DNA of 64,000 bases from Candidatus Aminicenantota bacterium (GTDB taxonomy: Bacteria; Acidobacteriota; Aminicenantia; Aminicenantales; Aminicenantaceae), in the NCBI GenBank assembly GCA_014727835.1, contig WJMT01000129.1, positions 1 to 64,000 on the forward strand. The letters are read 5' to 3'. Every line of letters begins with the position of its first letter. Within the stretch, counting starts at the first letter, position 1. Both the position numbers and the translations under genes were made by a program. Below are positions 17,250 through 26,319 of the stretch, one piece after another. A model generated the notes under the pieces. It ran no database searches, was not told the DNA's origin, and saw only the letters and a program-made list of their open reading frames with translations.

Positions 17250-18071
17250 TCAAAAGAAATCAGGGCACTGTATTGATAAGGGGTGGAAATAAGGTAAATA
17301 GGTATTGTGTCCCCGTATTTGGAGTTGGGAGGGGGAGAAGAGCATGATCTGAGGCTGGCCCTTATAGTGTTCCAAAAGACCGGAGATGATGAGATTTTTT
17401 CCCTTCAGTGAATCCAAATCCGGGAACAGATGCAGATATTTCTTATACACAGGAACAGCAAACTCTTGGTTTTCAGAGGTGAGAAGCCGCAGGTTTCCTT
17501 TATCCTCAATTCCGGTACACAAAAACTCATAGGAGACCAGATCTCCCATATGGATTGCTGCCTCTTTCTTTGTGATCAAAGCATAGGGTCTGTGTTTCCA
17601 CAAGCCGTTTCTTTGGGTTCGGGCCTCTTTCTCTGCGCTTAAAAATTTCCTTTTATACTCAGGTTTGTATGGAAACCGGGTGTAAGCTGAAGCAAATCCC
17701 TTTTGAATGATATACTCATTGAAAAAGGTTCCTTCCTCTGTCCGGATATAAGCCAGAAGCCTTCCGTATTTGTCTCTTTTTTCCCAGTCATACTCGATTC
17801 TGACCTGTTTTTTATAAAGAAATCGAAATGCAAACCGTTTTGAATAAAGTGCTTTGAGCCGGATTTCCTCATCATTGGAGCCTGTTTCCGGTGCATCCAC
17901 TCCGATCAGCCTGATTTTTTCTTTTATCCCGGACACTAACCGAACCTGAATGGTGTCTCCGTCATAGACTGCAGTGACGGTTCCGCTGTCAGCTTGCACA
18001 AGGCAGGAAACAGAGACACACAACAGGAGAAAAACAGCCATTCTTTTTGGTTCCAGCATGCCTGACTTCAT
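17250..18071 (-). CDS. Exported thermonuclease-like (SNase) protein with C-terminal OB-like region
   Basis: 273 residues with a signal peptide (about 11-28). The SNase domain (about 30-155) keeps VYDGDTIQV, RLIGVDAPET and YGRLLAYI, which hold the arginine and glutamate of the staphylococcal nuclease active site and its calcium aspartates. The C-terminal part (about 165-250) resembles an OB fold (GKNLIISGLLEHYKGQPQIML). The last 23 residues or so, including IRGHNTYLPYF, are encoded by a 34-bp dispersed repeat (17287-17320) and sequence beyond it, so the natural C-terminus has been replaced. Starts at 18071, 18059 or 18041 are all possible. Confidence 0.85.
   Translation of the reverse strand: MKSGMLEPKRMAVFLLLCVSVSCLVQADSGTVTAVYDGDTIQVRLVSGIKEKIRLIGVDAPETGSNDEEIRLKALYSKRFAFRFLYKKQVRIEYDWEKRDKYGRLLAYIRTEEGTFFNEYIIQKGFASAYTRFPYKPEYKRKFLSAEKEARTQRNGLWKHRPYALITKKEAAIHMGDLVSYEFLCTGIEDKGNLRLLTSENQEFAVPVYKKYLHLFPDLDSLKGKNLIISGLLEHYKGQPQIMLFSPSQLQIRGHNTYLPYFHPLSIQCPDFF
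17287..17320 (-). repeat. 34-bp RAYT-linked repeat, solo copy inside the nuclease gene
   Basis: Same orientation as the right end of the RAYT element and fully matching. It is read through in frame by the nuclease gene. Confidence 0.93.
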
Positions 18072-18112
18072 AAACTTTGCCAGAAAGCAGCGAACTGCCA
18101 GCAGCCCATGGA

Positions 18113-19936
18113 CTACTGAACCTGTTCCACTGCCTTGATGATGTGTTGTGCGGAGATTCCGTATTTGTCCAGCAGCTCTTCGGGTTTTCCTGAACGGGGC
18201 AGGGACTTGACCGCTAAGTGAATGATCTTTGTTTTAACAGGAAGAGCTTGAATGACCGCACAACCCAGCCCTCCGCTGGGATAATGGTCTTCCACCACCA
18301 CCACTTTTCTGCCGGCTTGTTCTGCGTGTTTGATCAAATCCACTCTGTCTATGGGTTTGACACAGTATGCATCCATGATACGGATTTCAATGCCGTTTTG
18401 CTTCAGTTCTTGGTAGGCCTTGAGAGCTTCGAACACCGTGATTCCTGCAGCCACCACCAGGGCTTTGTCCTGAGAGCTTTGTTTGATGACTTTGGAACCT
18501 CCCACTGGAAAAGAGTCATCTTCTTTATAGATCACTGGAGTGGCTGGACGGGTGGTCCTGATATAAACCATCCCCTGGTGTTCAGCCATGGTCTTTACAC
18601 AGGCTTCTGCAGAGGGAGCATCACAGGGATAGAAAACCACACAACCCGGAATCGGGCTGAATATGGCCAGGTCTTCCAGTCCCATCTGTGAAGGACCGTC
18701 TGCTCCGATACTGATCCCGGCATGAGATCCAGCCAGCTTGATATTGGACATGGAATATGCGGCCATCCGGATCTGATCATGAGCTCTTCCCAGAAAAGCT
18801 GAGAAGGTCGCCATGAACGGAATATAACCCTTGATTGCCATTCCAATGCCCATGCCGATCATGTTCTGTTCAGCGATGTAGGATTGAATAGATCTTTCCG
18901 GAAAAGCTTCAAAAAAATCTTCGGCATAAGTGGAATTCTTCACATCTCCGTCAATGCACACCACCGCTTCATTGACTTTTCCCAAACTTTTCAAAGCGTT
19001 TCCATACCCTCTCCGGGAAGCGGTGTTTTTCTGATACTCAGTTATCTCAAAATCAAATTCTTTTCTCCATTCAGGAGCTGTCACTTTATCCGGTTTGTTC
19101 ACATATTGTTTGGACTGGATATCAGGCATGGGGCCGATTTCTTCAAGTGCTTTTTTCAAATCATCGTCTTTCAGAGGCTTGCCGTGCCATCCATTCTTAT
19201 CCTCCAGAAAAGAAACTCCTTTGCCTTTGAGGGTTCTTGCCAGGATGGCGACAGGTTTTTCAGAGCTTTTTGCTTTTTTGAAAGCCCCCAGGATTTGGCT
19301 CACATCATGCCCATCGATTTCAATGGTCTCCCATCCGAAAGCTCTGAATTTTACCGAATAAGCACGGATGTCATGGCCGTGCATGGTCGGGCCGGATTGT
19401 GATAAGCGGTTGATATCCACCACGGTGCACAGGTTAGCCAGTCCCAAGTCAGCCGCACTGTTAGCGGCTTCCCAAGTGGACCCTTCAGCGCATTCTCCGT
19501 CTCCCATGACCACATACACTCTGCGGTCTATGGCCGCCATCTGGATGGCGGCTGCGATTCCCACTCCAATGGAAAGGCCCTGTCCCAAAGAACCGGTGGC
19601 AGATTTGACCCATTCCATCCGTGGTGTGGGGTGTCCTTCCAGAGGACTGGAGATTTTTCTGAGGTTCATCAGATTTTCAAAAGGAACAATGCCGGCTTCC
19701 GCATAACAAGCCCACAATAGAGGAGCAGCGTGCCCTTTGGAGAGAACAAATTCATCATTATTCCAGTCAAAAGGGTCTTGAATATTGTATCTCATCTCAT
19801 CAAAAAACAAACAAGAGGCGATTTCTGCCATGGATAGGCAGGTGGTGGGGTGACCTGAACCGGCTTCAGTGGTCATTTTTAAAGAATGGATCCTCAGTCT
19901 TTTGGCAATGAGATTTAAGGCCTGATTTTTGTCCAT
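18113..19936 (-). CDS. tkt: Transketolase
   Basis: 607 residues, a full-length enzyme of the shorter class. SGHPTTCLS, GDGECAEGSTWEAANSA (near residue 145, thiamine diphosphate/metal binding) and SYIAEQNMIGMGIGMA (near 355, catalytic glutamate) are present, and the transketolase C-terminal domain follows. It moves two-carbon ketol units in the pentose phosphate pathway. GGGAG lies 9 bases before the start. A likely promoter reads on the minus strand at 20023-19995. Confidence 0.95.
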   Translation of the reverse strand: MDKNQALNLIAKRLRIHSLKMTTEAGSGHPTTCLSMAEIASCLFFDEMRYNIQDPFDWNNDEFVLSKGHAAPLLWACYAEAGIVPFENLMNLRKISSPLEGHPTPRMEWVKSATGSLGQGLSIGVGIAAAIQMAAIDRRVYVVMGDGECAEGSTWEAANSAADLGLANLCTVVDINRLSQSGPTMHGHDIRAYSVKFRAFGWETIEIDGHDVSQILGAFKKAKSSEKPVAILARTLKGKGVSFLEDKNGWHGKPLKDDDLKKALEEIGPMPDIQSKQYVNKPDKVTAPEWRKEFDFEITEYQKNTASRRGYGNALKSLGKVNEAVVCIDGDVKNSTYAEDFFEAFPERSIQSYIAEQNMIGMGIGMAIKGYIPFMATFSAFLGRAHDQIRMAAYSMSNIKLAGSHAGISIGADGPSQMGLEDLAIFSPIPGCVVFYPCDAPSAEACVKTMAEHQGMVYIRTTRPATPVIYKEDDSFPVGGSKVIKQSSQDKALVVAAGITVFEALKAYQELKQNGIEIRIMDAYCVKPIDRVDLIKHAEQAGRKVVVVEDHYPSGGLGCAVIQALPVKTKIIHLAVKSLPRSGKPEELLDKYGISAQHIIKAVEQVQ

Positions 19937-19994
19937 AAATGAAGCTCCCTTTTAAAAAAATAAGATAAAATGAACATGAGGTTTCAAACAAATC

Positions 19995-20023
19995 ATTATA
20001 TTATCTTATTTCACACATCACAA
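19995..20023 (-). promoter_or_regulatory. Promoter of the transketolase gene
   Basis: On the minus strand TTGTGA (20023-20018), 17-base spacer, TATAAT (20000-19995). The start codon is about 60 bases downstream, with a Shine-Dalgarno site in the leader. Confidence 0.6.
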
Positions 20024-20069
20024 TATTTTTTTGCAGCAATCGAAAAAATAAATCTTTCCGATTCTCTGG

Positions 20070-20149
20070 GAGATGAAATCACTGCGTTGATTCGCTCCTG
20101 GTGATGATCTGAAGGGAGCTCAAACCATTTCCGAATTTCATCTCTTTTT
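20070..20149 (+). other. Structured stretch ending in a terminator-like hairpin upstream of gltX
   Basis: GAGATGAAAT (20070-20079) pairs perfectly with ATTTCATCTC (20135-20144), which is followed by five T. Inside, GCTCC (20094-20098) pairs with GGAGC (20115-20119). This could be the end of a small RNA or a leader structure. No T-box or known riboswitch signature is present. Confidence 0.4.
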
Positions 20150-20153
20150 ACAG

Positions 20154-20182
20154 TTTACTGTTGGGAATGATTCTGTTATATT
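20154..20182 (+). promoter_or_regulatory. Likely gltX promoter with very short leader
   Basis: TTTACT (20154-20159), 17-base spacer, TATATT (20177-20182). Transcription would start near 20189, only 6-9 bases before the start codon, and no Shine-Dalgarno site is present. Confidence 0.5.
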
Positions 20183-20194
20183 CATTTTTACATC

Positions 20195-21610
20195 ATGATG
20201 GTTCGTGTAAGATTTGCTCCCAGCCCTACGGGTCATCTCCATATCGGGGCTGCCCGTACAGCTCTATACAACTGGTTGTTTGCCCGTCATCATAAAGGTC
20301 AGTTCATTCTCCGGATCGAAGACACAGATGTGTCCCGGTCTTCCCAGAAAATGACAGCAGGCATCACCAAAGCTCTTCAGTGGCTGGGATTGGAATGGGA
20401 TGAAGGACCCATATATCAATCCAAAAGAGTTCCTTTGTACCGGCAAAAAGCAGAGCAATTGGTCCGCCAGGGTCATGCTTATGAATGCTACTGCTCACCA
20501 GATAAGAAACAAACGTCCAAACAGTGGGAATCCCGATGTCAGTGTTTCAATTTAACTCAGGAAGAAGCGAAAAAATATAAGGATCAAGGACGTTCCAAAG
20601 CCATTCGATTCAAAGTTCCCAAAGGAGAGCTCTGTTTTCAAGACATATTCCATGGAGAGGTGACCACAAAACTGGATAATATTGAAAATTTTGTGCTTTT
20701 GAGAGGAGATGGTCTCCCCACTTACCATCTTTCTGTGGTAGTGGATGATATAGACCAACAGATCACTCATGTGATCAGAGGCGATGACCATATATCCAAC
20801 ACTCCTAAACAAATTCTTGTTTACAAAGCCCTGGAAGCCCCGATTCCTTGTTTTGCGCATCAGTCTCTCATCTTGGGAAAAGATAAAAAGAAGCTGAGCA
20901 AAAGGCATGGCGAAACATCTGTTTTGGAATTTCACGATAAAGGGTATCTGCCCTTGGCTGTGGTGAATTTTCTTGTTCAGATGAGTTGGTCACCGGGAGA
21001 GGAGCGGATCTATTCTTTAGATGAACTCAAGGATAAATTTGAACTGGATAAACGAAGCAGCGGTCATCCGGTGTTTGACCTTGATAAGCTGGACTGGTTG
21101 AACGGTCAGCTCATTTCTCAGATGAAGGCCAAAGAACTGCTTCCTTATGTGGAAAGAGAGCTGGAAAGGGCTGATTTATGGAGGGATGAGCTTGCACAGG
21201 AGCAAAAAACATGGTTTTTAAGGGTCATTGACCTCTTAAAGCCCAGAAACAAACGCATATCCGATTTCACGCCCAGAGCACGTCCTTTTCTCTCTAGTGA
21301 CTATCCTATAAAGAGAGAAGCGGCTGATAAATATCTGAACGATGAACGGCTTCCTGCTCTGCTTCCCAAATTGGCCCGTGACTTTAAACAAATGGACCGT
21401 TTCACAGAAGAACAAATCGAGGAAGTGTTGCGCAGCCGAGCTGAGAAAGAAGGTGTGAAAGCCGCCTTGTTCATTCATGCTCTCCGGGTTATTGTACTGG
21501 GGATGAAGGTCAGTCCGGGAATATTTGAAGTGTTGGAGCTGATGGGAAAAAAGAGGACCCTCAGACGCATGGAGGCTTATTTGACCAATAGACTTGCTCA
21601 GAAATGCTAA
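20195..21610 (+). CDS. gltX: Glutamyl-tRNA synthetase
   Basis: 471 residues, the usual bacterial length. Class I motifs: PSPTGHLHIGAARTALYN (residues about 9-26) and KLSKRHG (near 235). The zinc-finger-like C-x-C...C-x-C at about residues 98-118 (YCSPDKK through RCQCF) is also seen. It charges tRNA-Glu, and possibly tRNA-Gln if an amidotransferase exists elsewhere. Start ATG 20195 or 20198; neither has a ribosome-binding site. A 34-bp repeat begins 14 bases after the stop. Confidence 0.95.
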   Translation: MMVRVRFAPSPTGHLHIGAARTALYNWLFARHHKGQFILRIEDTDVSRSSQKMTAGITKALQWLGLEWDEGPIYQSKRVPLYRQKAEQLVRQGHAYECYCSPDKKQTSKQWESRCQCFNLTQEEAKKYKDQGRSKAIRFKVPKGELCFQDIFHGEVTTKLDNIENFVLLRGDGLPTYHLSVVVDDIDQQITHVIRGDDHISNTPKQILVYKALEAPIPCFAHQSLILGKDKKKLSKRHGETSVLEFHDKGYLPLAVVNFLVQMSWSPGEERIYSLDELKDKFELDKRSSGHPVFDLDKLDWLNGQLISQMKAKELLPYVERELERADLWRDELAQEQKTWFLRVIDLLKPRNKRISDFTPRARPFLSSDYPIKREAADKYLNDERLPALLPKLARDFKQMDRFTEEQIEEVLRSRAEKEGVKAALFIHALRVIVLGMKVSPGIFEVLELMGKKRTLRRMEAYLTNRLAQKC

Positions 21611-21623
21611 ATAAAAATACATT

Positions 21624-21657
21624 AAATAGGGTAAATAGGTATTGTGTCCCTGTATTT
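21624..21657 (-). repeat. 34-bp RAYT-linked repeat, diverged solo copy
   Basis: Matches the RAYT right-end repeat with two visible substitutions. It lies in the short gap between gltX and the next gene, ending 15 bases before that gene's start. Confidence 0.9.
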
Positions 21658-21672
21658 TAGAGAGGAGAGAGG

Positions 21673-24600
21673 ATGGAATATTTCAATTTGAAAAAGCTGT
21701 CTATTATAGGTTTTGTTTTGATTGTCGGGATGTGTGTTTTTCCTTTGATTTCCGAGGGAACTCAGGCCGGTCAAGGCGCAGAGACATTTGATTCCAGCGC
21801 ATATCAGGCCATGAGATGGCGCTGCATCGGTCCGTACAGAGGAGGAAGAGCCACTGCGGTTGCTGGAATCCCGTCTCAGCCCTACACCTATTATTTTGGT
21901 GCGTGCGGTGGGGGAGTCTGGAAGACCGAAGACGGAGGTTTGAACTGGAAACCGATTTCAGATGGATATTTCAAAACCGGTTCTGTAGGGGCAGTGGCTG
22001 TTTCTGAGTGGGATCCCAATGTGATTTATGTGGGGATGGGTGAAGCCCCGATCCGGGGAAACGTCTCTCATGGAGACGGGATGTACAAATCAGTGGATGC
22101 GGGAAAGACATGGATTGATATCGGACTCGGCGATACTTATCAGATCTCCAGAGTCCGGGTCCATCCCCGGAATCCGGATCTGGTGTATGTGGCTGCTCTG
22201 GGACATGTTTACGGTCCCAATATGCAGAGAGGAGTTTTCCGGTCTAAGGACGGAGGGGAGACTTGGGAAAAAGTCCTTTATGTCAGTGATAAAGCAGGGG
22301 CCATTGACCTGGTCCTGGACCCCTTTAATCCCAGAGTGATTTATGCGGCATTCTGGTCAGCTCACCGAACACCTTACAGCTTGGTGAGCGGAGGCCCTGG
22401 AAGCGGTCTTTATAAAACAACAGACAGCGGCGACACATGGAAAGAACTGTCCCGGAATCCCGGTCTTCCCAAAGGAGTTCTGGGAAAGATCGGAGTGGCT
22501 GCATCCGGTGCTAAAAAGGACCGGGTCTGGGCGATTGTGGAGGCTAAAGAAGGCGGAGTTTTCCGCTCTGAAGATGGAGGCGAAACCTGGAGAAGAGTCA
22601 ACAAAGAAAGACGGCTTCGCCAGAGAGCCTGGTATTATTCCCGAATCTATGCAGACCCTCAAAATCCGGAAAAGGTCTATGTTCTTAACACAGGACTGTA
22701 CAGGTCCCTGGACGGAGGACGCAGTTTTTCTTACATCAGAGTGCCTCACGGAGATAATCATGACCTGTGGATAGATCCCAACAATCCGGACCGGATGATC
22801 AACAGCAATGACGGGGGAGCCAATGTCACTTTTAACGGAGGGATTTCCTGGACGCCTCAAGACACCCAGCCCACAGCTCAATTCTACCATGTGACCACAG
22901 ATGATCAGTTTCCCTACTGGGTCTACGGAGCGCAGCAGGACAATTCCACAGTCCGCATCGCCTCCAGGACTACGGGGGCAGGAATCGGGCGTGAATACTG
23001 GCACTCTGTAGGCGGTGGAGAAAGCGGGCATATCGCACCCAGGCATGACAATCCGGATATTGTGTATGCAGGAAGTTACGGAGGATTGATCACCCGGTGG
23101 GATTATCAGACCCGGGAACGAAGAGCCATCAACCCATGGCCGGAAAATCCCATGGGCTGGGGAGCCAAAGACCTCAGGTACCGGTTCCAGTGGACAGCGC
23201 CTATTCTGGTGTCCCGGTTTGATTCTGATGTGCTTTATCACGCGGCCCAGGTTTTGTTCAAATCCACAGACGAGGGCCACAGCTGGGAAATCATCAGCCC
23301 TGACCTCACCACCAATGACAAATCCAAACAAAAGCAGTCCGGAGGGCCGATCACAAAGGACGACACCAGTGTGGAATATTACTGCACCATATTTTCTCTT
23401 GCCGAATCAGTGTATGATCCGGATATACTCTGGGTGGGCTCAGATGATGGGCTGGTCCACATCACCAGAAACGGAGGAAAAACCTGGACCAATATCACTC
23501 CCAAGAACCTTCCGGAGTGGAGCATGATCAGCAATATCGAGACCTCCACGTTTAAAGCCGGTAGAGCTTTCATTGCTGTGGACAGACATAAGCTGGATGA
23601 TTTTTCGCCTTATATCTATAAAACAGAAGATTTTGGGAACACATGGACCCAGATAACCAATGGACTCCCTCAAAATACTTTTGTTCGTGTGATCAGAGAG
23701 GACCCGGAAAGAAAAGGGCTTCTCTATGCCGGGACAGAGACCGGAGTTTTTGTGTCTTTTGATGACGGCAAAAATTGGCAGTCGCTTCAGTTGAATCTGC
23801 CTGTTGTCCCAGTCAGGGATATGGTGGTCAAAGAGGATGACCTGGTGGCCGCCACTCATGGGCGGTCGTTCTGGATTCTGGATGACCTGACCCCGCTGCA
23901 TCAGCTGACGAAGGATGTGCTGGAGTCAGAGTTTTTTCTGTTCAAACCCAGGGATGCTTTTCGGATGGGAGGCTATGGATTTCCGCGTTCGGATATGGGA
24001 GAGAATCCCCCCGGCGGAAGTGTGATCACCTATTATTTCAAGAAAAAACCTGAGAAAAAAGTCACTCTTGAGTTTTTAGACGCACAGGGAAATCTGATCA
24101 AAGAATTCAACGGCCCATCTGTTTCCACAAAACAGGGAATGAACCGCTTTGTGTGGGACATGCGGTATCCAGGCGCGGAAAGAGTACCGGGCGCTGTGTA
24201 CTGGGGCGCTTCTTTCAGAGGCCCTGTGGCTGTGCCGGGAAATTATACGGTGAGACTCAAAGTGGGAGAAGATCGGATGATCAAGACATGGAGATGGAAG
24301 AAAGATCCCCGTATCAGCACCACACTGCGTGATTTCCAGGAACAGTTTGATCTGCTGATCGAGATCAGAGACAAGGTCTCAGAGGTCAACACCAACATCA
24401 TGAAACTGAGGGACATCAGGGACCAGATCAATGAACTCACAGCGAAACTGGAAGAGACAAAAAAGAACCAGGAGATCATTCAAGCTGGAGAGGAGCTTAT
24501 AAAAAAATTAAGCGCTGTTGAAGATGAACTCATTCAGTCCAAGTCAAAAAGCGGGCAGGACCCATTGAACTATCCCATCAAACTGGATAACAAAATCGCG

Positions 24601-24786
24601 GCTCTGGCTTCTTATGTGGCCAGTGCGGATTTTCGTCCAACTGAGCAGTCTTATCAAGTGTTTCATGATCTTTCATCCAAGGCAGATACTCAATTGGGAC
24701 TGCTGGACCTTTATATAGAACGGGACCTTAAAAATTTCAACAGAATGGTGAAAAAACATGATATCCCGGCTGTGATCGTGAAGTGA
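21673..24786 (+). CDS. Exported sortilin-like (VPS10-type) Asp-box beta-propeller protein
   Basis: 1037 residues with a signal peptide (about 1-30). About ten Asp-box units (S/T-x-D-x-G-x-T/S-W/F) are spread through residues 75-700, for example KTEDGGLNWKP, KSVDAGKTW, RSKDGGETW, KTTDSGDTW and RSEDGGETW, as in sortilin-like propellers and sialidases. A beta domain (about 775-870) and a helical C-terminus (about 895-1035, coiled-coil prone) follow. Many bacterial relatives are labelled glycosyl hydrolase, but no sialidase catalytic set is visible here, so peptide or glycan binding is as likely. GAGGAGAGAGG precedes the start. A paralogue lies at 26320-29490. Confidence 0.82.
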   Translation: MEYFNLKKLSIIGFVLIVGMCVFPLISEGTQAGQGAETFDSSAYQAMRWRCIGPYRGGRATAVAGIPSQPYTYYFGACGGGVWKTEDGGLNWKPISDGYFKTGSVGAVAVSEWDPNVIYVGMGEAPIRGNVSHGDGMYKSVDAGKTWIDIGLGDTYQISRVRVHPRNPDLVYVAALGHVYGPNMQRGVFRSKDGGETWEKVLYVSDKAGAIDLVLDPFNPRVIYAAFWSAHRTPYSLVSGGPGSGLYKTTDSGDTWKELSRNPGLPKGVLGKIGVAASGAKKDRVWAIVEAKEGGVFRSEDGGETWRRVNKERRLRQRAWYYSRIYADPQNPEKVYVLNTGLYRSLDGGRSFSYIRVPHGDNHDLWIDPNNPDRMINSNDGGANVTFNGGISWTPQDTQPTAQFYHVTTDDQFPYWVYGAQQDNSTVRIASRTTGAGIGREYWHSVGGGESGHIAPRHDNPDIVYAGSYGGLITRWDYQTRERRAINPWPENPMGWGAKDLRYRFQWTAPILVSRFDSDVLYHAAQVLFKSTDEGHSWEIISPDLTTNDKSKQKQSGGPITKDDTSVEYYCTIFSLAESVYDPDILWVGSDDGLVHITRNGGKTWTNITPKNLPEWSMISNIETSTFKAGRAFIAVDRHKLDDFSPYIYKTEDFGNTWTQITNGLPQNTFVRVIREDPERKGLLYAGTETGVFVSFDDGKNWQSLQLNLPVVPVRDMVVKEDDLVAATHGRSFWILDDLTPLHQLTKDVLESEFFLFKPRDAFRMGGYGFPRSDMGENPPGGSVITYYFKKKPEKKVTLEFLDAQGNLIKEFNGPSVSTKQGMNRFVWDMRYPGAERVPGAVYWGASFRGPVAVPGNYTVRLKVGEDRMIKTWRWKKDPRISTTLRDFQEQFDLLIEIRDKVSEVNTNIMKLRDIRDQINELTAKLEETKKNQEIIQAGEELIKKLSAVEDELIQSKSKSGQDPLNYPIKLDNKIAALASYVASADFRPTEQSYQVFHDLSSKADTQLGLLDLYIERDLKNFNRMVKKHDIPAVIVK

Positions 24787-24788
24787 GA

Positions 24789-24820
24789 TGTGAAGGCACA
24801 ATCTTCAATGCCGCTCAAGT
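24789..24820 (+). repeat. Fragment of repeat family 1
   Basis: GAAGGCACAATCTTCAATG and the following CGCT match the right-end portion of family 1 (compare 905-932). Only about 25 bases remain, between the sortilin-like gene and the oxidase gene. Confidence 0.5.
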
Positions 24821-24853
24821 CGAATATTAATGTCATTAAGAAAGGATCGGATT

Positions 24854-26278
24854 ATGAGTAGATATAAGAAAGTGGATGATAAGGTGATTCAGCATTTCAA
24901 AGATCTGATCGGAGAGAAAAATATCATCACAGATGAATCCAAGATGACTGACTACAGCCATGATGAGTTCACTCTTTCGGATATCGCGCGGATGCCTGAG
25001 GTGGTCGTCAAACCAGAGAACACAGAACAGGCGGCCAAAGTGATGAAATATGCGGATCACAATCAGATCCCGGTCACTCCCAGGGGAGGAGCCACAGGTC
25101 TTTGCGGAGGGTGTGTGCCGAGCCAGGGAGGAATTGTCCTGTCGCTGGAAAAAATGGACCGTATTGTGGAAGTGGATACAGACAATCAAATGGCTGTAGT
25201 GGAAGCCGGAGTCACATTGATGGACTTTTATGAAGCGGTCAATGATGCAGGCCTGTTTTTCCCGCCTCACCCCGGAGATGAGAGCGCCATGATCGGGGGA
25301 TTGATTGCAGCCAATGCCGGGGGAGCCAGAGCTGTGAAATATGGGGTCATCCGCAATTACATCAAAGGTATGGAAGTGGTTCTGGCCTCGGGAAAGGTGA
25401 TTAGGCCCGGAGGAAAAGTCATGAAGAGCAGCACAGGATATAATCTTCTCAACCTGTTCATCGGTTCGGAAGGCACTTTGGGTGTTGTCACATCAGCGGT
25501 GATTCAGCTCATGCCTCCTCCTGGAACCACCCGTTCTCTCATCATTCCTTATGATGACTTGAAGCAGGCGATTGAAACCGTTCCCCTTTTGATCAAAAAA
25601 AAGATCCTCCCCATGGCAGTGGAATTTATTCCCAAAGAGGTCATTGTCCGGACAGAAGAAATTCTGAAAAAAAGATGGCCCAGTCAAATGGGAAACACCT
25701 ATTTATTGGTGATCCTGGATGCTTCCAGTGAGGATGAGATCGATAAGCTTTCGGAAAAAGTGGCTGAAATCAGCCTTGAAAAAGGAGCTTTGGATGTGTT
25801 TGTGGCAGACAGCCCCAAGAAACAAAAGCAGGTTTTGGATATCCGGAGCAAGATCTATGAGTCCATCAAAGAGGACAATGTGGAGACACTTGATATTGCG
25901 GTTCCCAGGGCAGAGATCGCCAATCATGTTAAAAAAGTGTTGGACGTTCAGGAAAAATACGGGATGTGGCTTCCCACTTACGGACATGCTGCAGATGGGA
26001 ATGTGCACACTCATATCATGAAAGTCCGGTATAAAGACGGACAGATCACTTCTTTACCGGAGGAGGAATGGAAAGAAAAACTCCACCTCGTTCGGGAAGA
26101 GCTGTACAAAGACTGCAGGGAAAAAGGAGGCACCATATCCGGGGAACACGGGATCGGAGTGGTGAAAAAATCTTATCTTTCCTATGTGGTGGATGAAGAG
26201 GAGATCTCATTGATGAAAGGGATCAAAAAAGTTTTTGATCCTCATCTGATCCTGAATCCCGGAAAGATATTTGAATGA
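24854..26278 (+). CDS. FAD-linked oxidase of the GlcD / D-lactate dehydrogenase family
   Basis: 474 residues. The PCMH FAD-binding motif is PRGGATGLCGGCVPSQGG (about residues 77-94), with GGLIAANAGGARAVKYG further on and the C-terminal GHAADGNVH and GGTISGEHGIG blocks. Such enzymes oxidise 2-hydroxy acids such as glycolate or D-lactate and pass electrons to a partner. No GlcE/GlcF partner is adjacent; instead two sortilin-like genes flank it. ATG 24854 has AAAGGA just upstream and is preferred over 24830. The substrate cannot be named. Confidence 0.88.
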   Translation: MSRYKKVDDKVIQHFKDLIGEKNIITDESKMTDYSHDEFTLSDIARMPEVVVKPENTEQAAKVMKYADHNQIPVTPRGGATGLCGGCVPSQGGIVLSLEKMDRIVEVDTDNQMAVVEAGVTLMDFYEAVNDAGLFFPPHPGDESAMIGGLIAANAGGARAVKYGVIRNYIKGMEVVLASGKVIRPGGKVMKSSTGYNLLNLFIGSEGTLGVVTSAVIQLMPPPGTTRSLIIPYDDLKQAIETVPLLIKKKILPMAVEFIPKEVIVRTEEILKKRWPSQMGNTYLLVILDASSEDEIDKLSEKVAEISLEKGALDVFVADSPKKQKQVLDIRSKIYESIKEDNVETLDIAVPRAEIANHVKKVLDVQEKYGMWLPTYGHAADGNVHTHIMKVRYKDGQITSLPEEEWKEKLHLVREELYKDCREKGGTISGEHGIGVVKKSYLSYVVDEEEISLMKGIKKVFDPHLILNPGKIFE

Positions 26279-26319
26279 AAACAGAAGACAGGGTCTCTGT
26301 TGGAAGTGTGGAGGAGAAC

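Noticed and set aside
19937-20194. T-box leader for gltX
   Set aside because: The conserved antiterminator block AGGGTGGNACCGCG is absent; only a terminator-like stem is present.
22357-23331. 324-codon minus-strand frame inside the first sortilin-like gene
   Set aside because: It is antisense to clear Asp-box coding sequence and has no start signals.
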